The notes under the pieces are model-generated. The model ran no database searches. It saw nothing but the letters and a program-made list of their open reading frames with translations, and was not told where the DNA came from. This document shows, piece after piece, positions 1 to 11,594 of a DNA stretch of 64,000 nt. The stretch is from Carettochelys insculpta (taxonomy: Eukaryota; Chordata; Testudines; Carettochelyidae). The DNA lies in contig NC_134138.1 of the NCBI RefSeq assembly GCF_033958435.1, positions 9,746,001 through 9,810,000 of the forward strand, written 5' to 3'. The position numbers were made by a program, and so were the translations under genes. The stretch's first letter is position 1. Each line of letters begins with the position of its first letter.

Positions 1-442
1 TACGTCTAAATGAGAGGCTTTTCCCAGCAAAACTGGGCTTTTGTCGGGGAAAAAACCAAGCAGTGTCTGCATGCAAAATGTGCTTTGTCAACAGTTTGTC
101 AACAAAACCCGACACATCCACTGGCAGCCTTATACCTCTTCCCATTCAGGTTTAACGCCTCTCTTGATGCTGTTCTGTTGACAAAACAGCCGTGCAGATG
201 CTCCAGGGCCCTTTTGTCAACAGGCAGGGCTTCCGGTTCTCCGAGCAGCCCTGTTTGCAGAGCTACCAGTCAGCAATTCTGCCGAGAGAGGGCTGGACAG
301 TCTGGCTGCTTTCTGTCGACAGGGTGGATTGCTCTTTTTATCTGCTTTTATGAGTCAATACAATCTGTCAATAGAAGTTTTGTTGTGAAATCCCTTCTGA
401 GAAACACTTCTGTTGACAAAGACTCCTTGTGTAGCCGTAGCC
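1..442. mobile_element. MITE-like repeat, left end at window edge
   Basis: The segment opens with TACGTCTA and closes with GTGTAGCCGTAGCC (reverse complement GGCTACGGCTACAC). These are the same terminal words used by the other MITEs in this window. The interior carries several copies of the near-palindromes TTGTCAACA, TGTTGACA and TGTCGACA. The open frame across it has no recognisable protein similarity. The first few bases of the left terminus are probably outside the window, so no target duplication can be read. Assignment to the MITE group is an inference from the ends. Confidence 0.5.
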
Positions 443-1623
443 TTTCAGAATAGTGTGGTCATGATTGGAAAAGGCAGATTAACTGGTCTGATTGTTCCCT
501 ACCTCCCCCATTTCTTAATTTCTTTGATTAAAGGCTCCAAGCATGCCCTACATGTTCACTGTCTTTGTGTATATAATGCCATAGGGAAAAAGTGCTTGGC
601 TGCCATGGTGATGATTACTCTGGAGGTGCTCATCTAGAACAAAGGCAAAATGCCAGCCCCGAAGAGTTTATAAACTAAATTAGCCAGGTAATGACGTGAT
701 GAAAGAGGAGGAGAAACAACAAAAACGAAGGAGAGCTGCCTGTAGGTTAGAGAGTTATTTACAAATAAATCAGATCATTTAGTTTGTTGTTTAATAAAAG
801 AGCGATAGGAGAGAAAGTTAGACTATGACCAGAAGAGTTGGGTCATGAAATTGGGGGAGTAAACATTCTCTCTAAGAAGTAGAGGGAATTTTGGAATTGA
901 TTTTCAAAATGGAACTGTTCCATAACAGTTGTAGGATGAAAGATGGATAAAGCTTCTATTTTTCTATAATTAATGTTGCAGACTGAATGGCTTTCTAAAT
1001 GTGTTACACTGTTAAATCAAATTTGGGAATTTTATAATAGGGTTTGGTAAGTGTCTAATGGTTTCATTTGAATAATATTCTGTGCTCTTTGCCACAAACA
1101 TTGATCTCTGTTTAGCTCTTTACTTTTCTTATGAACAGAACATGACTTTTTTCTTTTACTTGCTCCTGTTTTTGTCAAAAGAATTAAAAGTAAAGCACAG
1201 CTGTGTTGTGTGTATTTGGAGCCTAGAAGAAGTAGAGCTTTTGCAGGCCAGGAGAGAGCTGCCTTGACAGAAACTTATGCTGGAGGTGAAGCATGTGTGC
1301 ATATATATATATAATATAATTTTGCCAGAGCACAAATAATTTGTTGAAATTATACCACCTATGAAGACCTGACAACATACGCAACAGTGGGGCTTTGTAT
1401 CTGTTTTTCTTTTATGATAATGAATGTGCCTTGTAACTTTGTTCCCATTTCTAGTTGTATAAATATCTTGCTTTGGATTGATAAAAATAAACATGAAAAC
1501 ACTAAATTGATGGGTTTGTTCTGTTTGATGTAAGTTGGAAGAAAACAGATCCATTAGTTTTTTAAAATTTTGAGACAAAAGAAGTCTGGAAACTTTGAGA
1601 AGGACGGGAGAATACGTCTTTTA
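443..1623. other. Unannotated AT-rich stretch
   Basis: I see no coding frame with recognisable similarity and no clear repeat here. There is a short (AT)n run near 1299-1320. The small open frames have no supporting features. Confidence 0.5.
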
Positions 1624-1905
1624 GGCCGTGTCTACACAAGCCTTCCTCCACTGTCTATCTACCCTCTGCAACTTCAGCTACACAAATAGCACAATGGAAG
1701 TTGACACGCTGACCAGAGGATCTTCCATGCAGTAAGGTCAATGGGGGCTGCTCTCCCGTTGACTCCGTTTTTTTTTCTTTTTCTGGTGCAGTACCAGAGT
1801 TTGTGGGAGAGGGCTTGATTTATGGCATCTAAACAGACATGATAAATTGATGGCTAATGGATAGATTGCTGAAGTGTCAATCCACTGCACAGTGGAGACG
1901 AGCCC
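1624..1905. mobile_element. Family D MITE copy (about 280 bp)
   Basis: The left end GGCCGTGTCTACACAAG pairs with the right end, which reads GTGGAGACGAGCCC (reverse complement GGGCTCGTCTCCAC). Length and content (a GTCAATGGG / CTCCCGTTGAC pair in the middle) resemble the better preserved copy at 27764-28054. The flanking trinucleotides are TTA and TAA, so a clean target duplication is not visible. It is non-coding; a poly-T tract lies inside. Confidence 0.55.
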
Positions 1906-2879
1906 TAAGATATCCTCAGAGCTTTGCTGGTTCGTCCTGTTGGCCCCGTCCTGGCTAAAGCCAACCCTGTCTGGTTCTTGCCCTGCTACTACCTCCTCCT
2001 CGACAAAGAAATATGCAAATGGGTGAGTAAGAACAGGGTGATTTGCACGCCCAGCACACATTAATGAGTTATTGATAGCTAGCAAAGGATGAAATGCCAG
2101 GTAAAAGAGGAGGAGCAGAGATGATGAGAGAGAGGTGATAACACGAGACATTTGACTTCCAAGACAGCACCATAAGCAATTTGATTTCACAGATCAGGCA
2201 TAGATCAGGACTCTTGCAGCTGTGGTGGGTTTTGTTACAAGTTCCAGAGTAATATTTCTCTTCAGACAGGGTGCATCACAATTAGGATTTGGACCAAGTT
2301 CTTGACAGAGATTGCTCTGTTGGTCCTCAAAGAATGATGCCTCCATAGTCACGGACACCAATCACTCTAAGCTTGTACTGCTGGGCCACTCTGCAGCACA
2401 GTGCATCACTAACATTCACATGAAACAGCAAGAGTAGAAGGCCCAGCAGCAGGGGCAGTCATTCCTTTCTGGCAAAATTTTTGAGTGGTTATGAGTGGTA
2501 CTTGCCTGCATGGGTCTTTCCTGTTCCCACTTCTCTTTCATATCAGTATAAGACCTTGGGGAGAAAAGTGAGATGTCCTGGGCTCAGCTGCCAGCAGGAT
2601 GCTTATCACACTCACTACCTACCCCTGCTGATACAGTCATCCCACAGAATGACGAGCTGCAGGGACAAGCCAAACCTTGGCATGATTGAAGTGATGCTGG
2701 TTGGAAAGGAGAGATACACTGATGAGTTAGCCATGATGTTATCTTCACCTCCCATTCGAAATTCATAACCCCATTCTTCAGAGTGATCCAAGCCTTAGGG
2801 TCCTGCCTCACTCCTTGCTAATCTTGGATGACAAGGTGGCATCTGTCTCCTAAAGTGCCTTTTTACCTCCAGTGTGCTA
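1906..2879. other. Unannotated stretch
   Basis: No gene or repeat recognised. The two overlapping small open frames around 2481-2811 lie on opposite strands and show no domain. Confidence 0.45.
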
Positions 2880-3410
2880 GGAAACTGCCAGATGAAGACC
2901 CTGCCCCCAGTGATCTCAGCATTCGTCACCTCCCGGCTGGATTGTTGTAACTCGCCTCTGAGGCTGAATATGCAGATGATACACAGGCTCCAGATGGCAC
3001 AGAATGTGGCTTTCCGCCTTCTCCTTGGCTCAGGATGCCATTAGTATACCTGGCCTGTGCTCCAGTCCCCCCATCGGCTCCCACTCAGCTTTCCAAGCCA
3101 CTGTAAGGGCTTGGCCCTAATCTTCTAAGCAATTAGTGGATCAAGCCCTGACTACATTAAAATATTTAATTTTAATCTATGAACTATGGTGAGAACTGTG
3201 CTCCTCAGGCAGAACAGGTCACTAAGCCCAGCATGAAGCATGTGAAAACCAAGTGTTCTTGGTTGAGGAGATCCAGCTATGGAACAATCTTCTAGAGGAG
3301 ATTAGGAGAACCCAGAGTCTGGCCAGCCATAGGAAACATTGTAAGCCCTTCTTCTTTAAGGAAACCTTTCCCACCATACATAATGCACAAAACAGAAATA
3401 CCCCGTACTC
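2880..3410 (+). pseudogene. Degraded L2/CR1-like LINE 3' region
   Basis: Translation in shifting frames gives pieces typical of the C-terminal part of L2- or L3-type LINE reverse transcriptase proteins: TSRLDCCN near 2930, then a LQMAQNVAFRL-like stretch near 2990, and finally LWNNLLEEIRR followed by FFFKETF near 3280-3370. In the families these correspond to TSRLDYCN, LQ-x-VQN-AARL and LWNNLP-x-EIR. Several frameshifts and stops separate the pieces, so this is an old dead copy. L2 against L3/CR1 cannot be decided by eye. Confidence 0.65.
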
Positions 3411-3689
3411 TTCTCCTCTCATTCCCTACCCCAAGTACAGTCTTGACACCAAAAAGGGAGGTTTGCCAGAGACTCATGATCTTGCTAGAGGTCTTTTCTA
3501 TTGGCTTTATGTAGAAGGCGCCCAGATGTCATAGTGATTAGATAGCAGTGTAGAATCCTAAATAGCAATTGGACTCTGCTATATCCAGTGGGTAGGATTG
3601 AGCTACCCACCCTTGTGCTTCTGCATTTGCCCTGCAAAACTCAGTATGGGATCTGAGAGCTGAGTTAGATTCTTCAAAGGGCACGTCTT

Positions 3690-3854
3690 CAACAGAGAGT
3701 TAGCTGCTGCCCCTAGTGCAAGTCTCATCCATACACAAAGCCCTTTAACTTGGGTGGGTGATCGTGCTTGAACTCAATCTGTCTGGTCCCTCAGGGTATA
3801 GGTTCTAGGTCTTCAGCTGCTCAGACAACCACTCTGTGTAACTTCAGTGGTGTC
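3690..3854 (+). repeat. 165-bp interspersed repeat, copy 1
   Basis: It matches 7118-7282 in reverse complement with about 14 differences in 165 bases by hand count. No terminal inverted repeat, tail or tRNA-like boxes are evident, so the class is unknown. Both copies run from CAACAGAGAG-like sequence to CTTCAGTGGTGTC. Confidence 0.75.
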
Positions 3855-4693
3855 TGTCAGTGAACTCTGACTTGAGTTTGGCTTAATTTGAGTTATTTTG
3901 ATAACCTGCTAGCTTTGCGTTGAAGAAATAGCCCAAGGATTTTGGTAGGATAGGTTATGCTGTGAGGTACACCTGTGAAATTCTTTGTCTTCAAATGCTG
4001 TCACCAGTTACACCTTTGCAAACCCTGTTGTTTTCAGGTGTAACAGTGGGCAGAATTACAACCTGAATTTATTTAAGGATTCGTCTTGGTATTGAAGTCA
4101 GAATGGAAGCCAATTAACTCTCCCTTTGCTGTCTTGTGGTCTATAAATGGCCCTTCTCTTTTGCCTGTCAATCTTGCTGCAGTTGGAAGTGCTGCCCTTA
4201 CCTCTGTGCAGAAAGCCTCCCCAGTTGAGCCTTCTGGTATGGGAGATGAGTCCCAGTTCATCAAGGTTTTTGGTTTGACTTGTGGCCATAAAACTGTTGC
4301 TTGTCAAGTCAGAGTTCCTTTCTAAGCATTTTCCTGCAAAACAGCTCCCTATCCTCCTTGTAAATGTAATGATTCCGTTAGCATAGTCTGGAAGATGCAT
4401 TTTAAAACAAATAGCCCCAGTCCGTTTTTAAACATCTCAGTTCATTACCAAGTCTGTCCTTGCTATGAGAGATGGCAGCCCTTAGCTGGCAGTGGATTAG
4501 GGTAGCTGTTCTGCATAGATACATTGGGTGAAATTTGAAATTTAATTAATGCCTTAGAGGCTGGATGTCCTTGGCACCAGCCTGCCACTGTGTTCCATTG
4601 ACTTGATCTCACATTCAGGGGATTGTTAAGACATACCTGCAACTTGTAGCAGTTGTGGTGCTGCTTAGTGGTATCTAGCTTTAGAAGAACCTC
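3855..4693. other. Unannotated stretch
   Basis: Nothing recognised. Overlapping small open frames at 4073-4400 occur on both strands without domain similarity. Confidence 0.45.
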
Positions 4694-6462
4694 AGCCTAT
4701 GTCTACACTATGAGATAAATTTGATTTTATTGCATTTGATTTTGTAGTGCTGGGCTGTATAAATTTGAATATCCTCCCCTCCCCTCAAAGTCGAGTGAAA
4801 TTGTCAAAACACAGACTGACGCAGCAGTGCACTATAGGGACCTATCCCATAGTTCCCTCAGGCCTATAGCATTCTGTTTTCTTCCACTGGTGCACTATGA
4901 GGCACAAAATACCCTGCAAGCGGTTGTGGGTATGTGATCCCATTTTCCCACATTGCATTGCCCTCTTTCCTCTCCTGTGGAAAGCAAGCGGCCATTTTTT
5001 CAGAAGGAAAGAAGTAGAAGTAGGGAAGCCCAGGCAAAAGAAAACCAAATAGGCGGGCTTCAGAAGATGGCTGAACTATGTAAAATGGTTGCTCAGCTGC
5101 TTTTCCTTTGTTGAAAGATCACTGTCGCATTATTCGCTTTCGGTAGGACCTTTGCTTGACCAGCCAACTAATGTGCCAGGCAGGGTGCTATCATAGCCAC
5201 ATGCCAGAATGACTCTGTTCCCTGGGAGCACGCAGCTGACTGTGCCATCTAACTGGTCCCTCACCTACTTCCCACTCCCCACTTGAAACCTCAGATCACC
5301 GTAAACATCGTCTCTGGAAAGATTACAGCATCTGCTATCTGGCCACCTGACACACAGTGAGGGGTGGGGGTGTAGTTGAAGGGCCAATTGACTGGGTCCC
5401 TTCAGGAGCTTTCTACCAACCCCCCAGCACACGCTGCCCCAATGAAAACATAGCAAAGACCAAGCCAGCCCTCAAAATCTGTGCCACAGTGTGGGAGGGG
5501 AGACTTCCCCCCATCAACAGCCAGTCCCTGAAATCTTTGCTGCCCCCCCACCCACACCCTCCCCCCCCGGTGACAGCCAGCCCCTGAAAATCTTTCCAGT
5601 CTTTGGAACCTTCACCACACACAAGCCAGGACCCAGTGTTGTCTGGCAGCAAGGTCTGAACTGCACCGCAGGCACATGCTTCTATTGGGTCAGGGGCTAG
5701 CCATGTGATACAGCTGGGTGGGGGATAGACCCCGACTGCATGGCACCTGTGGCAGATGGGAGAGGCTGCCCCTGTACAACTGTGAAGTGCAGAAGTTTCT
5801 CAGCCTCTTATATAAGTGTGACCCTCTCAGCCTAGCCACCATACGCTGCAATGGGGCGAGGGCTGGCACCAGCACTGAAAAAAAATCTCGGCCTCTCCTG
5901 TTCTATGCTGTGCAGGGAAGATGCCACCAACCTGTGTTGGGGCTATTTTTTAATGGCTAAATGCGATTGCTGCTCTGATAATAAAGAAATTAATTCAAAA
6001 TTGGCCCATGTGCCCACTTCAGTATCCCAAGCTTCCTGGTGCCAAATTCAAATTCACGGACTTCTTGTTACCTACTTCCAGTGCACCTGGAGAGCAGTGG
6101 CTAACTGCGGGGCATTGTGGAATGCATGTGGGACACCTCTGGAAGCCAATAAAGTCAATGTAAATAAATGCTGTTTCCACATTAGCATTAGTTCAACCTT
6201 TTACATTCGAACTTGGTGCTATGCCGACTCATGGTCGGTGTAATAATATCGACCTTAGTGCTCCTTAGAATTGACCAAATGGCATTCACAGTGAAGACAG
6301 CATCTGATAAAGTGGGTCTGTGCCCACGAAAGCTATGCTCTAAAATATCTGTTAGTCTATAAAGTGCCACAGGACTTCTTGTTGTTAGTGGAGACAGTGA
6401 CATTGTAAAATCGAGCTAACGGACATAAAATTGACTTTATCATGTAGTGTAGACATCAGGCT
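4694..6462. mobile_element. 1.77 kb foldback DNA transposon (family E, non-autonomous)
   Basis: The left end AGCCTATGTCTACACTA and the right end, which reads TAGTGTAGACATCAGGCT, are inverted repeats. The similarity continues inward for roughly 55 bases (GATAAATTTGATTTTATTG against GATAAAGTCAATTTTATG). The terminal word belongs to the same GTCTACAC group as families A-D. No transposase frame is visible. A Penelope-type tail sits inside near the right end (6300-6389), and a duplicated C-rich segment lies at 5507-5600. Flanks read CTC and GAG, so no target duplication is clear. The whole could also be two related elements enclosing unrelated sequence. Confidence 0.6.
6300..6389 (+). repeat. Penelope-type 3' tail fragment (type 1)
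   Basis: It carries the conserved core GCATCTGATAAAGTGGGTC, CCCACGAAAGCT and GTTAGTCTATAAAGTGCCAC. The same core, with variations, recurs at 19831-19950, 30296-30370, 57899-57985 and 60250-60360. A sister version forms the 3' end of the Penelope-like element at 28225-30293. Linking it to Penelope is an inference from that copy. Confidence 0.6.
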
Positions 6463-6918
6463 GAGTAGAAGTTGGGGAACTTAGAGGAAGCAGACTCGTG
6501 ATCCTCTGTGTGGCAGTTCTGAAGCTTAGCTTGCAGCACAGAGGAGAGAGGAAAACAGTGTGCTGAGGCAGATATTGTGTGCTAATTAAACAGCTGAAGG
6601 CACGTGCTGATTCTCCACCTGGTTTTAAACTGATTGTTACATGAGTCAGGAATGTCTGCCTCTGACACTTCTTGCCAGACAGTGACTAGATGCATGATAT
6701 TGTTTTTTTTCTCTTCCCTTCCTCTCATGTATCAAGTGGCCATTGTCAGACTATAAACAAATATAGCAATTGTATAAAGAGAAACTCCTCTGAAAGAATG
6801 TTATTAAGCATCTGGAATCTGGTACTGAGAGCTTAGGAGATACCACTGAGTTGGTAAATTGCTGGTTGGTGGAATACCTTAAAAGGTTGTTAAGGTATGT
6901 GAGAGATAATTGGAGATA
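6463..6918. other. Unannotated stretch
   Basis: No gene or repeat recognised. Confidence 0.4.
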
Positions 6919-7105
6919 TGTGTCTCTTAGAGCTGGAAGGGACCTTGGGAGGTAATCTGGTCTAGTTCCCTACCCAGTTGGTAGGGCTAAGCACCATCCC
7001 TGATGTCTATTTTGCCCCAATCCCTAAATTGCCTCCTCAAGTATTGAACTCCTAACCCTGTCTTTAGCAGGCTAATGCTCAAGCCACTGAACTATCCCTC
7101 CCCTC
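6919..7105 (-). mobile_element. CR1 LINE 3'-end fragment
   Basis: The plus strand reads AGAGCTGGAAGGGACCTTGG followed by GGTCTAGTTCCC. In other CR1 copies this order marks the 3' end on the minus strand. A conserved downstream motif ending CACTGAACTATCCCTCCC continues to about 7105. It is non-coding. Confidence 0.6.
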
Positions 7106-7117
7106 TGTTTATGGAGT

Positions 7118-7282
7118 GACACCACTGAAGTTACACAGAGTGGTTGTCTTAGCAGCTGAAGAACTAGAGCCCATACGTTGAGGGACCAGGCAGGTTGAGT
7201 TCAAGCACGATCACACACCCAAGTCAAAAGACTTTGTGTATGGATGAGACTTGCACTAGGGGAAGCAGCTAACTGTCTGTTG
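7118..7282 (-). repeat. 165-bp interspersed repeat, copy 2 (inverted)
   Basis: Reverse-complement partner of 3690-3854, about 91% identical by hand count. It lies directly after a CR1 fragment. Whether the pair arose by two independent insertions or by local duplication is undecided. Confidence 0.75.
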
Positions 7283-8149
7283 CGTCTGGTGAACATCTGA
7301 AGACTCAACAACAACGAACAAGTCTGATACAAAGAGCAAATGATATGTGATCTTGAAACATTGAATAACTTCCCCTTTAATATGTGCAGTGCATTGTGGG
7401 ATATGATACTGTATCCGTCTTTTGATTTTGTTGCTAATAAAGTTTTGATTTTGAAAAGGGAGCTTGTGGCATTCCTGCTGTGAAGGATAACATGCATTTT
7501 AGGAGAAAAGATTGAAATTAAACGTGAAGTATAAAATGGCATAAAGTAGGTTCAGGAGTGAAAGCCAGGAAGCTAGCAGAACAAACACACATGTAAAATG
7601 TGAGGAAATGGAATATGTAAAAAGTTCGTGAACATCTTGCAGTAAACATGCATCACATTACAAACCATTGTGCATGGCCTGTTCTTAAAATAGGGGTTAC
7701 AAAAAGTGTGGTTCGACATTATTTATTAAAGACCATCTCATAGTCATATGCATTGTGGCTCTTGAATTATTAACTTTTTTTACAAATTCAAAAAAATGGC
7801 TCTTCTGGCTAGTTCAGTTGCTGACACCTGACCGAGAACATACGGATAAGATGTCCTTTTTCTTGTTCGTATAAAAGTATACAAATATGTGAACCAGAGG
7901 TAGCATTTAAGTACAGAGTTTGGGGTTGTTTTTTGTTCCAGATGCACAATCAAGTTTCCAAAGACAGCCCTCTGGGAAGAAAGTCTGCTGTCTGTATGAA
8001 CCACCATTCATATGATAGGATTTTTGCTTGTTCCTTGACTCTCCTTGGAGGCACCGGGCTTCTTCTCAGCCTCTAGCTAGCACATTTCATTTCAAAGAAC
8101 CATAAGCCCTGGTTGGGATCTAGAGAGAGCTTCACTGAGATATGACCTA
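7283..8149. other. Unannotated stretch
   Basis: No gene recognised. An AATAAAG motif near 7435 lies in AT-rich sequence, but no associated coding region is seen. Confidence 0.4.
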
Positions 8150-8395
8150 ATGAATTAGACCATCCATGACCAGTGTTTCTCTAACTTGTATTAACACTCC
8201 CCTCCCCCATGACAGAGGTACCTTCTTAGCTAACCTGTTCCAGTAAGTAACTATCTTTATACTAATAAAGTTGTCCCTAATATCACACCTAAGTTTCCCT
8301 TGCTGTAGGTTAAGTTGATTACTCCTACTCCTGCCTTTGGTGGATAATGGAGAACAATTGATTGTCATCCACTTTATAACAGCCCATAATGTGTT
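8150..8395 (-). mobile_element. CR1 LINE fragment, minus strand
   Basis: The plus strand shows the reverse complement of a CR1 3' coding end: GTTTCTCTAACTTGTATTAA, then TAACCTGTTCCAGT and CTTTATAACAGCCC. The coding frame is decayed. Confidence 0.6.
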
Positions 8396-8459
8396 TGGAA
8401 ACTGTTCAGAAATTCATTGATTCCAAAACAAGAAAAGATCATTGTGCTCATCTAGACTG

Positions 8460-9420
8460 ACCTTGTGTATAACTCAGGTGTAATAGGATGGGGTTTCTAG
8501 GCACAGCTGGAGAAATGAATCCAGGGCACCTTTGCTTAAAAACCAGGCTACTCACAGCCCTTGGCTGAGGTTTCCTTCTCACTAAGGCAAATCTAACCAG
8601 CCACAACAGCACTTCTGCCAGACCCTTGGCCAGCCAGAAGCCACACAAGCAAACCCACAGACTTCCCAGCTGGTATACCAGCCCAGAACAACAACCCCCA
8701 AAATAAGGTGAGAGGTTATTAAACTTGTTTCACCCAAAGCCAAACGGATCTTCCAGGCCCCAAAGGGTCCAGCCCCAGATCCTGGTCAATATATACTTGG
8801 ATCTTACCCAAAACAATATACTCACCAGTCCTTTAGATCTAAATATCTAAAGTTTTATTAAGAAAAAAGAAAGAACAGGGTTAGAAAGAAGAATTGTTAA
8901 AGCAATACTTTATATACAGCAATCATAACTACTGATGCAGGCCAGTGTGTTATTTCCTGATTCTTGAAAGTCTCTGAAAGTTCATTTCAGTTTACATAGA
9001 TTCAGTTATTAGAACATTGAAGATCTGGCCTGCTGAAGTCCACGTGCTGAGACATGGACCCTTGGAGACCAAAAGATCCCAGATGGACCTCGCTATGTCC
9101 ACACAATTGTTCTCTGTGTTCTCCCTTGCATTCAGGAACAAAGCCCTTTCTTCTACCCATAGTCCCTTGACAATCTGCCACTACCTGGCTCAGGTGGTCT
9201 GTTGTGGGAAACTGCCATTGGATGAATCCCAGGAGACAGTCTCAAATTTCTGAGATGGACCTGTTCCATTGTTTCAGTCCAGGTCACCTGACCAGTGAGC
9301 TCCATTCCTTTGACAAGTTCAAAGCATCTGGGATGCGGATGGAGCATCTGAGCACCTGGTTTCCACCCAATTGTTCAGCCCAATGTCCTGGCTGGAGCTA
9401 AGTTCACACCTCCTATTGTG
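8460..9420 (-). mobile_element. Possible solo LTR, minus strand
   Basis: A 960-bp block has no internal coding. Read on the minus strand it has a polyadenylation-like TTAATAAAACTT near 8850 followed by pyrimidine-rich sequence. This resembles the arrangement in two other blocks (around 19.46 kb and 55.5 kb). No terminal TG/CA pair or target duplication could be fixed by eye, so this is a weak call. Confidence 0.3.
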
Positions 9421-9689
9421 AAGCTTAGCACTAAAACATTTTCTAAAACAGATACCTAGCTAAAATCTGTAACTTTACTTACGTACATTATACAGATATG
9501 TGAGTAGCATACATAGAGTCAGGGCATTATTAACTTTCATTAGACACCTTACACACACACACCCTTCCACAATATTTGGGCAAATAGCCATACTGGGCAT
9601 TGAAATGGCTTTCAGACCCAATATAAAAATCCCATCATGTAACATCAGGCAACAGAATTTCTTCAAAGTAATTCCTGGAGCATATCAAA

Positions 9690-9968
9690 TGTCCAAGCTT
9701 GATTTAAAAATTGCTAGTGATGGAGAAGTTACTTTGACTCTTGGTAAATTATTCTAGGGATTAGTTACCCTCACTGTGAAAAATTTATATCTTATTCCCA
9801 ATCTGAATTTCTCTGTCTCCAACTTATGTCCACTGAATCATTTTACATCTCTCTCTTCTAGATTGAAGAGTCCATTATAAAATATTTGCTTTGGGCATGG
9901 GCACTTGCATACTAGAAATATTTCTTCACACAACACAGTCAACCTGTGGAGCTCATTGCTAGTGGATG
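9690..9968. mobile_element. CR1 LINE fragments, two orientations
   Basis: 9690-9870 reads as minus-strand CR1 (GATGGAGAAGTTACTTTGAC, TAAATTATTCTAGGGATTAG). 9911-9968 reads as plus-strand CR1 (ATATTTCTTCACACAACAC, TCAACCTGTGGAGCTC) and is cut off by the MITE at 9980. Both are old and non-coding. Confidence 0.5.
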
Positions 9969-9979
9969 TTGAGCACAGA

Positions 9980-10393
9980 GGGTGCGTCTACACTTGCATT
10001 CCTCTTTTGAAAGAGGCGTGCAAATGAGGGAAATTGAATATGCAAATGAGACACATATTTGCATATTTGATGTATCATTTTCATATTCTTATTTCGAAAG
10101 AGCTTCTTTTGAAAGAAGAAAACCAGTGCAGATGTTTCTCTTTCAAAAGTAAACCCCATCTTCAAAAGACTCCTTCTTCCTATTAAATAAAGGGAAGAAG
10201 GATTCTCTTGAAGATGGGGTTTACTTTTGAAAGAGCAGCACCTACACTGGTTTTCTTCTTTCAAAAGAAACTATTTTGAAATAAGAATATGCAAATGAGG
10301 GGCCAAATATGCAAATATGTACCTCATTTGCATTTTCATTTCCTCTCATTTGCATACCTCTTTCGAAAGAGGAATGCAAGTGTAGATGCACCC
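9980..10393. mobile_element. Family C palindromic MITE, TSD AGA
   Basis: The 414-bp element begins GGGTGCGTCTACACTTGC and ends GCAAGTGTAGATGCACCC. It is flanked by AGA at 9977-9979 and 10394-10396. It is close to a complete palindrome folding about position 10190: CTCTTTTGAAAGAGG-type words at the outside and a GAAGATGGGGTTTAC / GTAAACCCCATCTTC pair inside. Open frames on both strands are mirror artefacts of the palindrome. It is non-autonomous; the 3-bp duplication matches families A, B and D. Confidence 0.85.
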
Positions 10394-10396
10394 AGA

Positions 10397-11594
10397 AAGA
10401 ACAGCCTGATTTGTGGATCCTCGGTTGAGGTGGCTGTGAAAAAGATGAGTCCTTGTTTTGATTTGCCAAAGGAGAGAATTTTGATCTTGAATTGAGGGAG
10501 TGACACATGAATGTGAAACATGGATCTGTCATTTTTGCATCCAATTTCCTGACCACAACTATGCTGAACCTGGAACAGCCAAAACTATGGCTTCAGTTCA
10601 ACAAAGCATGTGTGTTTGTGTGTCTGTTCTAGGGGATCACAGCATGTGCTTACAGTTGTGTTTTCTGTAATGAATCAGGGTTTGTATGTCTTTGAAAATT
10701 CATATTTCCCCAACTTCTACTCCCCTTTGAACAGCTTCACCCCTATTTGAGTTGACACCTTAAAGATGTTTCTGTTGCTTGTACTTCCTTTTGAGTCCTG
10801 GACTTTGTTTATCTTCTTAAGTCAGGTGCTACGCTGATTCTGGTTTGTGTAAGGCTGTTCTGCCCATATGGTTGCTGCCACCTTTTCAAGTTTGTCCTTC
10901 ATGGAGAGCACTCTCATGCATACATAGTATTATTTTACTGGTCCCACATTTTTAGGACAGTAAAATGGTCCTGAGCATGCGATTTCCCATATAGACTTGG
11001 CAGAGTCCTGCTAAATTTGTGTTGAGTACTGGCCCTACCTGGCTGGTCCTTGGTAGTTCCCGTTGTAATTGCCAGCCCTGAAGGTAAAGTCCCTGAGCAA
11101 AGACTCTGTGGTGGAGGAGATTCTGCTTGAACTGTGTTTGCAGAGTATGAAACCATGATGAAATAAAACACAAAGTTTCCTTGAGTTACCTCTGACATAG
11201 AGTTCTGTTGTTGTTCCTACATGAATGGGAGGAGACCAAGCCTATGTTTCTGGACTACCTGGGAATTCTGGATTGACTTGCCCTTGGAACTGAGTGCTCC
11301 ATTTCCTATTATGAAGGGAGGTATCTGAGGGAGATGTGGGGGCACCATTCTATCACTGTAAGCATATTTCAGCCAATCTGCTCCTGGAGAAGAGGTTTGA
11401 AATAGGGCATTTCAGGTATGGCGTGTTCCGGGTTGGCAGAGAATTCAGACTAACAAAGGGAGCTGGAAGGGCTTATCCTTGGGCTTGTGCTAGGATTTTG
11501 AAGGTAATATAGAAAACTGCACAGAATCACTCCAATAGAATCATGCTGTACTTACCTTAGAGAGATGGAAGTCTCAGGTTTTGGTTACAGGTTT
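10397..11594. other. Unannotated stretch
   Basis: No coding similarity or repeat recognised. Confidence 0.4.
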
